NCBI GenBank assembly: GCA_947396885.1
Contig: OX377201.1
Coordinates: forward strand, 27,815,923 to 27,879,922
DNA length: 64,000 nt
Reading direction: 5' to 3'
Origin: Heligmosomoides polygyrus polygyrus
Lineage: Eukaryota > Nematoda > Chromadorea > Rhabditida > Heligmosomidae
The position numbers and the translations under genes were made by a program. How positions within the stretch are numbered: position 1 is the first letter of the stretch; every line of letters starts with the position of its first letter. Of this stretch, positions 35,726-47,562 are shown one piece after another. The notes beneath the pieces were generated by a model that was given only the letters and a program-made list of their open reading frames with translations, did no database searches and had not been told where the DNA came from.

Positions 35726-37256
35726 GCATCTGGCATACCTCCGAATCGCTCCAGCGACTGGACGCGGCGTTAGGCCTATGTTATACTTCGGCGACGCGTC
35801 GGCCGACGTCGGCGACGCTGTGCTTTGCGGGCAGCTACGCACTGCGTGGCAGCCCGCCCAACACAGCGTCGCCGACGACGTCGCCGAGAGCTCCGCAGGG
35901 GGTGTTATACTTCCGCCGCCGACGTCGCCACTGACGTCGCCACAGACGTCGCCACCGACGTCGCCACCGACGTCGTCCGTGGGTCGGTCGCCGCGCTGTG
36001 CACGGCGACGGGCCGTCGCTGACCTCATTCAAGGCTAGGAGAAAGTGCGCTTAAAGGGAGTATTTTGTTTGTGGGTGGGTTCTTCGTTCCCGGCACTGTC
36101 AACATCCTCGGCGGACCTCGAATTACTTTTATTAAATTCGAAAGTGCAAAAACGCCCATCTTGCGGCATCCAGCCAATAGTGTGAAAAAACCAACGGTCG
36201 CGTCAGACTCCTAAGTGGTCCAGTACCATTTGGATTGGGTTAGTCTAGAAGAAATAGAGTTCGCTTCAAAATATAGTTCATGCCTACTTTGAATCGACAT
36301 GAGTTTCATAACCGCACATCAAGAAGGCGCCTCGTTTGCTTACTTTCTCTCAATGTCGGCCATCATTTTGACGATGTTTAGCACCTATCGCGCCGTAATC
36401 ATCTTGGCTCTTCATCACTTGATACTTAAATAGGTTACATATTCGCGCTCACAATCTTCTTTTCCTCGCACACTACAAGATTTCCAATTATGCTCTACCT
36501 TAGACAAATCACATTTTATTCTATTCAGATATTCTATCGCCCAATTATGCAATCGCGTCTGCTAAATTTGCATTTCTTAAAGAGACTATATTACCGGTTA
36601 TGATAGCTTCAAATTAATGACGTCGCCTGGGTTAGAGAGGAGCAATAGATGGCCTAGAACATGCTGAACATTCAGAACTGTTTTACAGCAAGTGCAAGAG
36701 TGGTGTGGCGCTACCGAGCAGACTACCGTACATACAGAACAACAAATCATCATCAAGTCTTGAAACATTAAGAAGAATTAAGAATAAAAAATCCTTTTGA
36801 TGATTAAGAAAAGCACAAAATGTATGCAATCGGCAGACTGGTGGCCAAATGATGACATTGAAAGTGCGCTCCGATGCTAAAAATGCGCTCCGATGCTCTC
36901 CTGTCAACGACGTCCCCGACGCCGCCACAGAATCTGTTGACGACGTCGCCGACGTCGACCACGCGTCTGTGGCGACGTCGGCGGCGTCTGTGGCGACGTC
37001 GGCGGCGTCTGTGGCGACGTCGGCGGCGTCTGTGGCGACGTCGGCGGCGTCTGTGGCGATGTCGGCGACGTCGCTGGTGACGTCAGCGTCGGCCGACGTC
37101 GGTGACGGGCCGTCGCTGACGTGTCGCAGCGTCGGCGACGCGTCGCCGAAGTATAACATAGGCCTTAGTGTTGCGAGGGTAGCTACGCACTTCGTAGTTA
37201 CCCGCGCAACACCATCGCCGCGACCGGTCGCTGGAGCGACTGGTATGCCTAATGCC
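35726..37256. mobile_element. Palindromic MITE (GGCAT.WGGCATACC ends) split by the 1392-bp element
   Basis: Ends GGCATCTGGCATACC (35726) and, as complement, GGCATTAGGCATACC (37256) lead into CGCTCCAGCGAC on both sides. TTA lies to the left and TAA to the right. About 136 bp remain without the inner element. The internal hairpin is at 37168-37220. Confidence 0.75.
35773..37164. mobile_element. 1392-bp non-autonomous element, copy 2
   Basis: Same ends, orientation and total length as 25404-26795. TTA lies at 35770-35772 and 37165-37167. The right array here has five direct units of about 18 bp (GTCTGTGGCGACGTCGGCG) at 36964-37060, fewer in copy 1. Long frames in the arrays (Ala/Thr/Ser repeats) are artefacts. 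Confidence 0.9.
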
Positions 37257-37259
37257 TAA

Positions 37260-38170
37260 CCTTGATCTGGAGAATGTCGGAATATTAATTGCTTGCTTTG
37301 CTTCGAAGACTAGTGCGCTACGTATACCGCACTCCATCCTTCGCCCAGTCACTTCCGTCGTTCCAGTCGCAGGTGCGAAGTATGACCAGATTTCGGCGGC
37401 GATCTCTCGGTTTTAATCGAATTTCAGGTTTGCACGAGCGACGAGTCACTATCGTCGCGAAGTATGAATCGCCTTGTCGCGGTGTCTGTAAAGTTGAAAG
37501 AAATTTGCGGATTATTAGCATGAAATAATGTGCGTTCTGGGGTCATTTTTTTCTTCTTTGGGATGGGGCAGATCATGTCATGTGGTGCATAATTTGAAGT
37601 GATGCAGAGCAACGATGTGGGTTGATAGCAACCTTGAGAGTTCTGGAAATATGAAGAAGTATTGTTGAAAACAGGAATCTGTTTCAGCTAGAGGCAGGCA
37701 ACTCGCGATTAAGCCTGCCGAAAGAGCGGTGAATTTTTCACGGAAATAGAAGTTTTCGTGCCGTATACAGGTGGTCATTGAGGACCGTACGATTTCTATC
37801 GTACGGTTTATGTTGGTCCACGGCGAATAGATGTGGTGAACAGCTGAGGAACTCATCTAATTTCTGACACTAGTTTCAAAACACCACAAGACCCTGTATA
37901 TCATGTTCACACAGAGAAAAGATAGATAGTCACGTTTTTTGTGTGTTTAAAGGACAATTCGGTGTTTTTAGCATGGCTTACAGTGGAAACTATATCTTCT
38001 ATACCTCACATTGCTTTGGCAAGTGTTTCCTGCTTCAGCACAGTGCATTCAAGATTATGATTTCGAGAACAGTTTTCGCACGTTGAGATAGTTAAGTAGA
38101 GTGGTCTTTTTGAACAGCATGAATAATCCCACTTTTTGTGCGTGAAACCAATAGCAGCTTGAAGCAATTT
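37260..38170. other. No gene seen
   Basis: Short frames only; no repeats recognised. Confidence 0.5.
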
Positions 38171-38284
38171 CAGGATGCGCAAAAATTACCCGCAGAAAGA
38201 TATCACAGTGTAACTTCAAAACAAATTCGGATTTGACAACGAAACGTAACACATAACTTCCTCATTCCCTTACTAATACAAACA

Positions 38285-38905
38285 TGTCAAAGTCATTCGA
38301 TGTGGCCGCCTTTCTTAGGAACGCAAGTCCTCAGACGAGTAACGAACCCATCACTCGTGACACGGAGGTAGTCTTCGTTCATTTCGTTCCATGCTTCAGT
38401 CAGGAAGATTTCAGAAAAGCCAATCTTGCGTGTCGAGTAGAGCAAACTTTGCTCTCAATAACTGATCACACAGAGAAATCGACAGGATTCAAATCCGGTG
38501 AATTCGGAGGCCAGTCTTCGTGCGCAATAAAATACGGAAGCCTACGTTTGCACCACTCGCCCGTTGTCCTCGCCTTGTGTGCAGGCGCAGAATCTGCTGC
38601 AAGCACCATCTGTCATTACCGAAGTGTGCATCGGCCCAGAGCTTCAACACGTCCTCCAAAATCGTTTTCTTGTACTCGTACTTGTCAATTTTGATGCCGG
38701 ATTCGACAAAAACTAATGGGGACTTGCCGGTTGAAGTAGTCGCACCCCAAGTGGAGCTGGATGTGCCGTTCTAGCGACCAGTTTCCCGTCGCGGATAGCA
38801 ACTCTAACATTCTGTGAGAGAATGCAATCGCTTTGACGATTCACCATGGGTTTCATGGTGAAGACTTTCTCATTAGAAAAAGCGGTCGCACGGTGCGCCA
38901 TCCGC
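38285..38905 (-). pseudogene. mariner transposase, catalytic half
   Basis: Minus strand reads NEKVFTMKPMVNRQ, RVAIRDGKLVARTAHPAP, then after a frameshift FVESGIKIDKYEYKK, DVLKLWADAHFGND, then in a third frame EDWPPNSPDLNP and KGGHIE. Order and motifs fit nematode mariner transposases. Several frameshifts; inactive. Confidence 0.85.
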
Positions 38906-38969
38906 GAACCGCTTCATATGTGCAAGGAGCTTGGTGCTTTATCAGACAGGACTGGACAAAGTAGAAAGT

Positions 38970-39190
38970 TGACTACTCACTCCGGAAACGATAAAAAAGG
39001 TTCGCGAGCGGATTCGTCGTAATCCTCGCAGTTTGATGGGAAAAATGGCTCAAGAACTCAATATTTTTGCAATCAGTGTTAGAACCATCGTCAGGAACAA
39101 GATTAAGATGCACCCATATCGTATTCAACGCGTTCACATGCTGACTGAGAAAATGAAAGTTCAGTGCCTACAAAGAGAACTTGCTGAAGC
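38970..39190 (+). pseudogene. mariner transposase, helix-turn-helix half, inverted relative to the core
   Basis: Plus strand reads LTPETIKKVRERIRRNPRSL, then MAQELNIFAISVRTIVRNK and HPYRIQRVHMLTEKMK, the N-terminal DNA-binding region of the same family. The segment lies between direct 20-bp repeats (CGGTGCGCCATCCGCGAACC at 38891-38910 and 39190-39209). Confidence 0.8.
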
Positions 39191-39238
39191 GGTGCGCCAT
39201 CCGCGAACCCTCTGCTGGTAATTTTTGCGCATCCTGTA

Positions 39239-39891
39239 TTTTTAAGTTTCTGCTGTTGACATATATACCATTTTCGTGTCAAGTCGGACACGAAACTGTT
39301 CTAAACAAACTTGATGTTTCTGAAATGAACGTCTTTTAGTTCAATACATGTTTCTTTCGTTTCTTAAGGTAGAGGTTCTACAGGCCGATTAGAAAATTTT
39401 TTAATTTCAGGGAAAATTTAGTATAATTTTCCTTGAAAATTTTTAGTCCACTTGCCCGAGTGTCCAATTTTTCGTGAAAATGTCGTAATTTTACGTGAAG
39501 AGAAGCTTAGAAATGTTGTCAAGAAGTTGACAAATGTTCAAAGGAAGAAGCTGTTGTGGTAAGAGTTCCCCTGTAATACTTCTTTAACTGCTGAATACAC
39601 CTAGAAGTAAGCATCCCTACTACCTGCAAAGATAATTAACGGCAGATACAAACACTGTCGCCTTAGCCAAGTTGTCGAAAACTGGGCCGGCCACCTACTG
39701 CGTTTTGCAGACACGTGCTGGACGAGAGCGCAGTCGACTGTCGCCGGAACAATGGTCGCTTATGAGCTAATTTAGGCGTTTCTTTTGTATGGTAGTTTAC
39801 TTTTAAATTTTCTATCATTGTCGAACAAAGCTAAGTGCTAAACAAAGTTAAGTGCCACCTCATTGAGGTTTCCGCATTGCCTGGGAGGCAA
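39239..39891. repeat. Diverged AT-rich repeat, then no gene
   Basis: 39255-39545 shares CCATTTTCGTGTCAAGTCGG and TAGTATAATTTTCCTTGAAA with the AT-rich family at 23290 and 45950. The rest is featureless. Confidence 0.45.
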
Positions 39892-40010
39892 GGCCTATGT
39901 TATACTTAAGCGACGCTGTTGCCCGCGACGTCGGCGACAGTGTTACGAGGGCCGCTACGCAGTGCATAGCAGCCCGCGCAACACAGCGTCGCCGAAGTAT
40001 AACATAGGCC
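39892..40010. mobile_element. Short palindromic relative of the 1392-bp family
   Basis: 119 bp. Ends GGCCTATGTTATACTT and complement, with an internal GGGCCGCTACGCAGTGCATAGC hairpin-like core shortened to its palindromic part. TSD not evident. Confidence 0.8.
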
Positions 40011-40014
40011 TGAG

Positions 40015-40146
40015 GCCCCGTTTATACTTTGACGCCGAGCGACGGGAAGCCACGTATAGTGGCCATATTGATTGAGCGACGTGATCGATCAATTTAGCCA
40101 CTTTGGATACCGTCGCGTCACTCGGCGTCGGAAGTATAAACGGGGC
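40015..40146. mobile_element. Palindromic MITE, GCCCCGTTTATACTT ends
   Basis: 132-bp hairpin; arms GCCCCGTTTATACTTTGACG and complement. The centre (AGTGGCC.TATTGAT.GAGCGACG) resembles the centre of 30121-30254, linking the two families. TAA follows the right end. Confidence 0.8.
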
Positions 40147-41596
40147 TAAGGATGAACCTATGGAGAGATGATAACAGTCGTTGCTTAGCAGTCTGCTTCT
40201 GGGATGTATCAAACATTTTATTTCTATGCGGCATTGTGGAGGCAGATTTAATGCGTAGCTGTTCTACACTATGTATTTCGGTAGCCATTCGGTAGAGAAT
40301 GTCGCGCTTTACTTCATCCGAGATCTGCCATCAATTAACAACTCATGGAGGATGGAGGGTCTGGTTCGGTTGTACTGGAACACGAAACTGACACTTCCAC
40401 ATCAGTCGAAGTAGTTTCGTGGAAAGCTCAGGTGAACAGCTTCGTGCCCACATAATCGCCTAACGTTTAACATTCAGCCTTTTCTGGTTGCAGCTGATTA
40501 GTGCTCATATAATTTGGACGCTGCAGGCTCAGCTCAGCTCTTTGTGCGCTGCACTGCTTAACCCCACCATTGAGCTGCTTTCCTTTTTTTTAAATTCTAG
40601 GAATGTTGAAGGTGTGAATTTTCTTGAAGAGATTACCCTCGGCGGCGTGCTCGCAGTCACGAGCGCAATTGGCCTACTCTCTATTATTCCGTACGAGCAA
40701 TTGCATTGCACATTACATTTGTTGAAATGCCGTTCCAATCCGTTTTCTCTTGAATAAATTAGCAGCAGAACAGTGAGATTTGTCTCGCTTCGAGAAACCA
40801 ATACTTGTTATCCCTCAGAAGTTTGGCAGTGGTTAAATTGCTCTCGAGAGCTCGTTCTGGAGCAAAAATACGCTTTTTTGTACACTTTGCCTCAGTAGCA
40901 TAGCCTCCAAAAGATTTCTGAATTGCTTAGGTTGAATGGACTCTAACTAGTCGACTAATTGATGTATGTACTGCTAATGATGTGTGCGTGAGCGTAGCTC
41001 AAAAGGCGAAAAGCGACAGCTTTTCGATAAAGTGCTTGCTTCTTTTCTGCAATCTCGTTTATGCGGGAGACTATTCTAGATGTCTGAACGGCACCTATTA
41101 CGGTGTGATGGTCCATTGTTTCAATGTCGTATGACCTTGGACAGTTTTATGTTCTCAATCCAGCATGAAGGTAGAACCGCGAGGCTCAGCATTATTCGAT
41201 TAGAGTGAGTATCAAAAGCAACTACCATAGTTACACGTTCTTAATCTGCTCTTGAATGAACGTCGAAAAATCAAGTAACATTCAGCTCAGTGCTCATCGA
41301 GTTCTTAATTTCTTGAGGTTCAATCTATTCGTAAGTAATCTCTCGAAATAATCCTTCATTTTCTGCAATTTTTCATGCCTAGGAAAGGTGTAGTGCTGTG
41401 CAAGATTGGTGTGATCGCTTGAAGCGGTTTGGACGAGTGTAGTTTGGTCTAAGAGGCGCTAATTGACTGACGTACTCTGCGATAGGAAGGTCCCAGAGCA
41501 CCGGAGGTCGAAGACCTACAGAGAAGTCATCCGGCCAATGAACGGCGCTGAGTGTTGCATGAGACTAACAAGGGAACTGCCTGGACGGTAATCCGG
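40147..41596. other. No gene seen
   Basis: Overlapping frames on both strands at 40488-40801 have no recognisable domain. Nothing else is notable. Confidence 0.5.
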
Positions 41597-41870
41597 AACG
41601 GCAAGAACGATACTATAGGGAGAATCTCCGTCCTCCAAATAGTAACAGAACATGTTTTGTCTTTGCCGAATCTTTGAGGCAAAGGAGCACGAGGATGTAA
41701 TGGTTAAGGGTCCGGAGAGCGAGCGTACCACCGCAGCGCAAGATTCTTGTGTCGTGGACTGGTGGCACAGTGGTACAGAGGCTGTTCGTGAGGTCGAGGG
41801 TTCGATTCCCATGCTAGGTCGCGTTTTTGCACTTTTACCATAGTATCGGATTTCCATAGAGATTTCCATA
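41597..41870 (+). mobile_element. SINE family 2, single copy
   Basis: Starts GGCAAGAACGATACTATAGG, similar to the ends of the 31-33 kb arms. Then an A box (TGGCACAGTGG, near 41761) and a perfect B box (GGTTCGATTCC, near 41800), followed by a T-rich tail (CGCGTTTTTGCA). Confidence 0.78.
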
Positions 41871-41980
41871 ATTGAACTTATTTTTGGAGTTTGTCACGAT
41901 AAGACGTTTTTACTACTTACTGTTTGTCGACATCTCGTAATTCACCAGCAACGTCCAAAATATGCCAAATGCGATTTTAT

Positions 41981-42010
41981 CTATTTATTTATTTATTTAT
42001 TTATTTATTC
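41981..42010. repeat. ATTT microsatellite
   Basis: About seven TTTA units. Confidence 0.95.
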
Positions 42011-42296
42011 ATCACACCGAAGGTGAGCCCAAACATTAATATTAAAAGAATCAATTGTAAGTGCAAGAATTGACGCAGTTTGGTCAGAAAATCAAACGAA
42101 AGTAAAAATTACAGATGCAAAGAACATACGAACACTAATACACTAAGTACATCAGCACACCATAAACCCATCGTAAGCTCATTGCAAATATTAGGTACCC
42201 ATTAAAGAGTACCGAAAAGATGTTTCCCGTAAGTTATAATGCCTAGAATTAGCCCGCTGGTTAATTGCACGTACCGTTCAGACAGTTCCCTTGTAA

Positions 42297-42470
42297 GGCC
42301 TATGTTATACTTCGGCGACGCGTCGCCGACGCTGCGATACGTCACCGACGTCTCCGACGCCGGCGTCGCCACAGACGTCGGTACCGTCGGCGATGTCATC
42401 GACAGATTCTGTGGCGGCGTCGGCGACGTCGTCGATAGGAGAGCATCGGAGCGCATTTTTAGCATCGGAG
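42297..42470. mobile_element. Truncated 1392-bp family end
   Basis: Starts GGCCTATGTTATACTTCGGC after TAA and runs through the ACGTCGGCG array to GCGCATTTTTAGCATCGGAG. This is the right end of the family in reverse orientation. It then stops against mariner sequence. Confidence 0.8.
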
Positions 42471-42880
42471 AGACTGAGGAACCGGGAGTCGAAACCGGCG
42501 ACCGCCCGACTTATGTCTTCAAATATTGTGTAACTTTTCTTAGCCAATAAAGCTTTTAAGGAGCAAAACAAGTTGTAAACTGAAATGTTTATGTCAGGAG
42601 AATGTGGCGGATGGGGCATCGTCCCCAACACACAGCGAATTTACTGCCCGACGGCGAAACGCCCAAGTAATGACGAGAAGACGTATCTAATTCAGTCCTA
42701 GTGAACACAGTAAGGGCTTGCTGATGCCGGCGAGAATATTTCAGAAGATGTTTTGAAAGCGGTGAGGAAGTGCACGCGCGTATCTTCACCATTTCCCTGC
42801 CGCTGACACCCTCTTCGATAAACCAGCATAAACACAGTCACTTGCAGAAGGTGACGGGCTATAAAGTTAGGCTTTATCAC
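42470..42880 (-). pseudogene. mariner transposase C-terminal fragment
   Basis: The minus strand reads PHPPHSPDINISVYNLFCSL and LLAKKSYTIFEDISRAVAGF, matching the third catalytic block and C-terminus of mariners. The remainder is decayed. It differs from the copy at 2540. Confidence 0.7.
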
Positions 42881-42889
42881 CGGCTAGAA

Positions 42890-44960
42890 AATGTAGTTCA
42901 ACTTCTGACGACCCTAGCTGGGAAGCGCCTGGAACTACAGTTCCTCTCGTGCAGTAGACGGTATTAGGCGGGTTGGTGCCCGCTTCATTATGAGACCATG
43001 ATCGTGGAACACACAGTTTCAGCACAGAACTAGGCAAGGGAAGGAGCGCCGGGGCAGGCTCAAGCGTGGGCTGCGATTTCTGCGAAAAATTTGCGACTAC
43101 GCCCTCCAGAAGGGTCCTCTTACGACTCTTCAAGAAAATCGATGGATTTCAATGTTAAGTTGTCTTAGCGTTGCAAACAATTGTAGAAAATGTGAAAAAA
43201 GAACAAATAATTATTAATATTTAATTAACAAAGTCTTGACGCAAATAAATCAATGAAGAGATTTTTCGGGCATGGCAACGAATGGTGGCATCTTGAGCAT
43301 CGCTTCTTCTATGGAAAGCAGACGTAATTTGGATTTGCAGAGTTATTGCATTAGATGATAAATTTTTTAAGCATTCTTCAAAACAGCTGAAGTGGATCGA
43401 TTGCTGCTTTTCGCAGTTACGGCGAGACACATTTTCGAGTTGAGGGATGTAACCACTAACTAACTATTGGATGAAAAAAAAAGAAAATCTTACCGAAAGT
43501 TAACCTTCAATTTGTAGCAAGAAAAAAATCAGGCCTCTCCAGAGCCACCTTTCATCCGATCAGGTGGAGTGATTTTCCTATATTGGATTTTTCCAAAATT
43601 AAAATATTTTATGAGCAAAGCTACAACTGGAGCTGAGATTGGGGTCCCCAACAGTACAGCTTTTATTTAGCACTTCTTCAAGAAATCAAGTATTTCCTAA
43701 GCGATGTTCCTTGCTGCCAGGTGAGGTCATGCTCAAAATTTTCTTTTTTCTTTTAAAAATAAACATTTTTCTTCCTGAACGGAAAGATGATTAGAGCTGA
43801 CAAGTAGATTTACAAAAGTACAATCTTTGATTGATACATAAAAAAACGCAGCTCATCTGGAGCTATCCTCAATGTGATCAAAAAGGATGGATCACTGGTC
43901 GACGGCACGTCGATGTGATTAGAAGGTGCTATACATGTACTTTGTTCAACCGATCGTAACTCGTTCAGTTTTGAGATTAATGCAAATGCGGCGAAATTTA
44001 GAGAACTAGAAGAATTTTTTCTGATGACTACAAAACCGCTCTTTAGAAAAAGCATCTTCATTCGAGGCCGAGGGGTTGCGATTTTTCTGCGATTTTTGTC
44101 AAAATCGCAGAGAATTAGCAGCCCCTCGGCGGCGCATGAAGCGGGAGCGGGACACAACGGAGGGCTAAGCTTCAGCACTCCGAAAGAAAATTAATCTGGA
44201 TGGTTCTCGATGGATACCCACATTGAGAGAGACCTGCGAGAAGTCCCCGTCGTCGCGTCGGGGCGGTTCATTAATGACAGTGGTCGGCTTCTTCAGCAGC
44301 GGAATGCTGGAGCTTTGGCTTCCGTCGTCTGGATTGTCATGGTGTAGTGGAGTCTAGCCCTATGCCTTTCTTTAGAGGCAGAAAACATCGGACACATATT
44401 CTGCAGCAGGACATCGCTGCAGTCTATATGTCCAGGTTGACCAAAGATTGGTTCCACCGGCTTCATCTGACAGCAACCCGATAGAGAAGACGTGGGGATC
44501 CTGGTTTGACGAGTCTCCGCGAATAACCGCCAGTTCGATGACGTGGTGGCGATTTTGATTACATGGGACACCAGCGAAGACAAAATCATCTAGAACCTTG
44601 TCAGTAGCATGAATAACACGATGTATGATGTTGTAAGAAACCAGATGTTCAACGGCCTAGGGGCCGCAAAACGTCTGGTTGGGGGCTTAGCCCCAAACCT
44701 CGAGAATAGAACACCCCGACAGTCTTCTGCTCTTCTACTCCTTAGGCTTTCTCTCATTCATTTTTCTTTGTCATTTTTCTTCTTCTCCTCTTTAGGCGTT
44801 CTATCATTCATTACAGTAAAAAAAAAACTGATTTTGCTATATCCTACTATATATAATCGGCTAATGTCACGTGTCCGTCACGGGGAGGGGGGACTGAAGC
44901 CAAAAGATGCTTACGACATGGCTGCGTATGCCAGCCGGGCTTTCTTTGAAAATAAAAAAT
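42890..44960. other. No gene; short hairpins
   Basis: A foldback at 44068-44132 pairs CCGAGGGGTTGCGATTTTTC and TGCGATTTT with their complements. Small hairpins occur near 44245 and 44680. Frames at 43810-44178 (minus) and 44609-44962 (plus) are unrecognised. Confidence 0.45.
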
Positions 44961-44964
44961 GAGT

Positions 44965-45195
44965 AGAGTGATTCAAATCAGTTTCTTTAAGCCTCAATTG
45001 GCTGGTACCGAGGATGTAAGCTGTTATAACGATGTTTTGTTGCGATCAAAACTTCTACGCCAGGCGGGACCCGAACCGGCACCTCCCTCTGACCGGGCGG
45101 GAATGCTCTACGCCATTACACCACCGGCGCTGTTTGATTGAATGCAACATCCACACCTCGTGGGACCCATCAACCTCACCCGTATATCGGGATGA
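44965..45195 (-). mobile_element. tRNA-derived SINE, family 1, copy 2 (complete tail)
   Basis: The minus-strand tRNA-like head (about 45133-45060) has an A box TGGTGTAATGG and a B box with one change. The same 11-nt anticodon loop as copy 1 is present. The tail continues from TTGATCGCAACAAAACATCG to GAAACTGATTTGAATC at 44965. Confidence 0.78.
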
Positions 45196-46585
45196 GTGAG
45201 CTCACTCGTGTGATATGAGCTAATAGGGCGTCAGAGGGTTCTGCTTAGGTTCCCTACTTTCACCACGCAGAAGATCTAGGACTATAGTATAGCGTCATAT
45301 AGAGTGCATTTGATTTGTGACACACCTGTTTGCTCAGTTGTGTAGGCAATTCGTAAGCTAATTGTTGGGCCACTTTGTTATCAGTGCATAAAAGCGCGTT
45401 GTGGGGTATAAGTGAAGCGCACAAATCAGTTGGATCACATCCAAGTTACAAGTGACAGTGTAAAATTTACAACGATGAGCCTAAAATCTGCACACGGATC
45501 TGTCGTCCATGCCATTAGCATCCTCTGGGGAACAATTAGTCGAGCCGCTGGGGAGAGGTGTGGACAACGTGATTCTTCTGTCTACGACAGCTCTGCGTTG
45601 CCTGTAGCTCCCACAGAAGATACTCATAAATTTATGACTAGTTGTACATTTGCTGGTCTCCGTAACTAAGCTGTTTCAGTTCTATCCAGCACTCATGGCT
45701 AGAGCGTTGCTTAGCGTTTACACCCTCATAACGATCTTTTGTTGCGATCAAAATTAACGTATAGTTGCAGATATTTATTTGTATAGCTAGGTGGCACTGC
45801 ATCATATGCTCCATCTTCCCGTTGGATTGGACACTTTTCAAATCAAACTGGAGACTCTTCCAGGCTAGCATAAGACTTCTGAAATCAAATCGAACTCTTC
45901 CAAATTGAAATGACCTACTTTTACATTAAACTACAGACTGAAAAAGGTTGGAATAATTCTTTGTTGAAGACAAATTTTAGTATAACTTTCTTTGAAGTTT
46001 TAGTTTATTTATCCACCAAATAATTGAACACATTTTTTGAAAGTTTATATATTTTTGAGAAAATAATGGTTTAAAGCTTGTTTTAGAGAACAGAAGGCGC
46101 CCATTTTTTGACAAAAAGGGATTGCTCCATGCCCTCTTTCAATACGTTGCGATTCTTATTCGATCGATAGCAGAATTTCTGTTTGCATCGAGTTTTTCAC
46201 CTGTTTACAATAAACAAAACCAACTGTAAAGATCACACGTATTCCCTTTTGATGGTTTATGTAAGTGACATTTGCATTACCAAGCAACTAAACGTTGAGG
46301 AGAGCTTTCCGAGCGCATGGCGCGATCCGGTCTTTTGATGCACTTGTGCTTTAGGGCATTTTTTTATCTTATTATTTCTTTGCTAAAAATTTTAAATGAA
46401 AGGTATACCAAATTTTCTCTGATCAAAAAATTATCCTAACCTTTTTACTGACAAGTCTGCGAGTAGAGTAAGTCTGTAATTTAACATTCCGGAAGGTCAT
46501 TTGGATTCGGAGGAGTTTGCGTTGATTTCAAAAGCATTAAAACTAGCTTAAAAGAGTGTCTAAATTGATTTGAAAAGTGTCCAAC
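45196..46585. other. No gene; diverged AT-rich repeat
   Basis: 45735-45766 repeats CGATCTTTTGTTGCGATCAA of SINE family 1. 45830-46600 holds AT-rich family fragments, partly inverted relative to 23780-24105. Confidence 0.45.
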
Positions 46586-46850
46586 TTGTAAAAATTGCAA
46601 ATTGAGACTCCTGAGCGAGTTGTGACCTGCCGAAGTTCAAGGGTTGACTGTGGGCTGGCCGCGCGAAAGAGCTGGTGCGAGAGCGATGAGGGATGGAGGC
46701 TCCGTAGGAATATTTGGGCATTTGCGGCGGTAGCGAAGGGGTAGTGCTCCGAGTTGTCAGAAGTGGGGTCGTTGGTTCTGTTTCCCTGGATGTCGTGTTT
46801 TTTGCATATCATGATTTTTCTTCGAAATGGCCTTTTATTCTGAATTATGA
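46586..46850 (+). mobile_element. SINE family 3, copy 1
   Basis: A-box-like TAGCGAAGGGGT (near 46733), B-box-like GGTTCTGTTTCC (near 46775), then GTTTTTTGCATATCATGATT and CTTCGAAATGGCCTTTTATT. The same sequence in reverse occurs at 52155-51541. Confidence 0.65.
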
Positions 46851-46975
46851 CACTGTATGTGGTCCTCCAAGAAAAACAGGAAGCATTTTCGCAGCGGGTT
46901 CACTTCGAAGTTCTAAACCTTGTGGTATTACGGAGTTCAGTAGAATGCGGTGCGACTGTGTAAGGCCGCTGCTAC

Positions 46976-47150
46976 TGTAACCCACCGTAATCGGCCGAAA
47001 TTTTAAAAACGGATGTCAGTTTCGTTATTAGCTCCTCAAACAACCTCCTTGGGCGAGGTTTGGGTGAAAAAATTTGGGACAACTTTTCGATCTCCGGAGT
47101 TGTGAAGATACAACAGTGCCAGGAAACCAAGTGAAGGCTCTTTCGCAGAT
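46976..47150. repeat. Unoccupied paralogue of the big RTE target site
   Basis: GAAATTTTAAAAACGGATGT, then GGGCGAGGTTTGGGTGAAAA, then TCTCCGGAGTTGTGAAGATA align to the sequences on either side of the RTE (25255-25296 joined to 35404-35510). Confidence 0.75.
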
Positions 47151-47392
47151 TTACCGTGGTGCTTGCACTCCTAACTTTCAAGCGTTTTGAAATACTCGTG
47201 GTGTAATTCAGGATGCACTGATGTGCGTCATGTACGGTATGTGGAAACATGTTTGCTTCACACATTTTTTTGCTTCGTTTCACGAAAGTTGCCAGAAACA
47301 TCTCCAGTTCTTCAGTATAAGGTAATTTATCCCATTTGTGCAAAATAGTGATTAAAAATCAGTGAAAGTAAAGTGAAGTAAAGTAAAATCAA

Positions 47393-47414
47393 GGTTTAAT
47401 TACCCAAGTTTGAG
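47393..47414 (+). other. Exact nematode SL1 spliced-leader sequence at the LINE 5' end
   Basis: All 22 nt of SL1 (GGTTTAATTACCCAAG...GAG) match. The next bases are TGACGTCTTCC, not the GTAAAC donor of an SL RNA gene, so this is a leader already joined to a transcript. Confidence 0.95.
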
Positions 47415-47562
47415 TGACGTCTTCCTTCACTTCATAACAAAATCTAAACCTGCAAGCCTATGTTGCACAATCCTTACTTCCCATAGCTCTCGGCTGCGCG
47501 GCGTCCACCCCGAACGGCCGCTCTCCACAACTGTTCTGTGATCAACTTTTCTGTCTGCAACG

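Larger units (their letters stand above)
38171..39236 (-). mobile_element. mariner-family element with internally inverted N-terminal half
   Basis: Inverted ends CAGGATGCGCAAAAATTACC at 38171-38196 and 39211-39236. TA follows the right end; the left flank is TT. The transposase is on both strands: the catalytic half on minus (38905-38285) and the DNA-binding half on plus (about 38970-39190). Confidence 0.82.

Noticed and set aside
36683..37159. Ala/Thr/Asp repeat protein on minus and its plus-strand counterpart
   Set aside because: Arises from the ACGTCGGCG array in the 1392-bp element; both strands are open for the same reason.
47393..47414. SL RNA gene
   Set aside because: The 22-mer is not followed by the conserved GT donor or an Sm-site-containing snRNA body.
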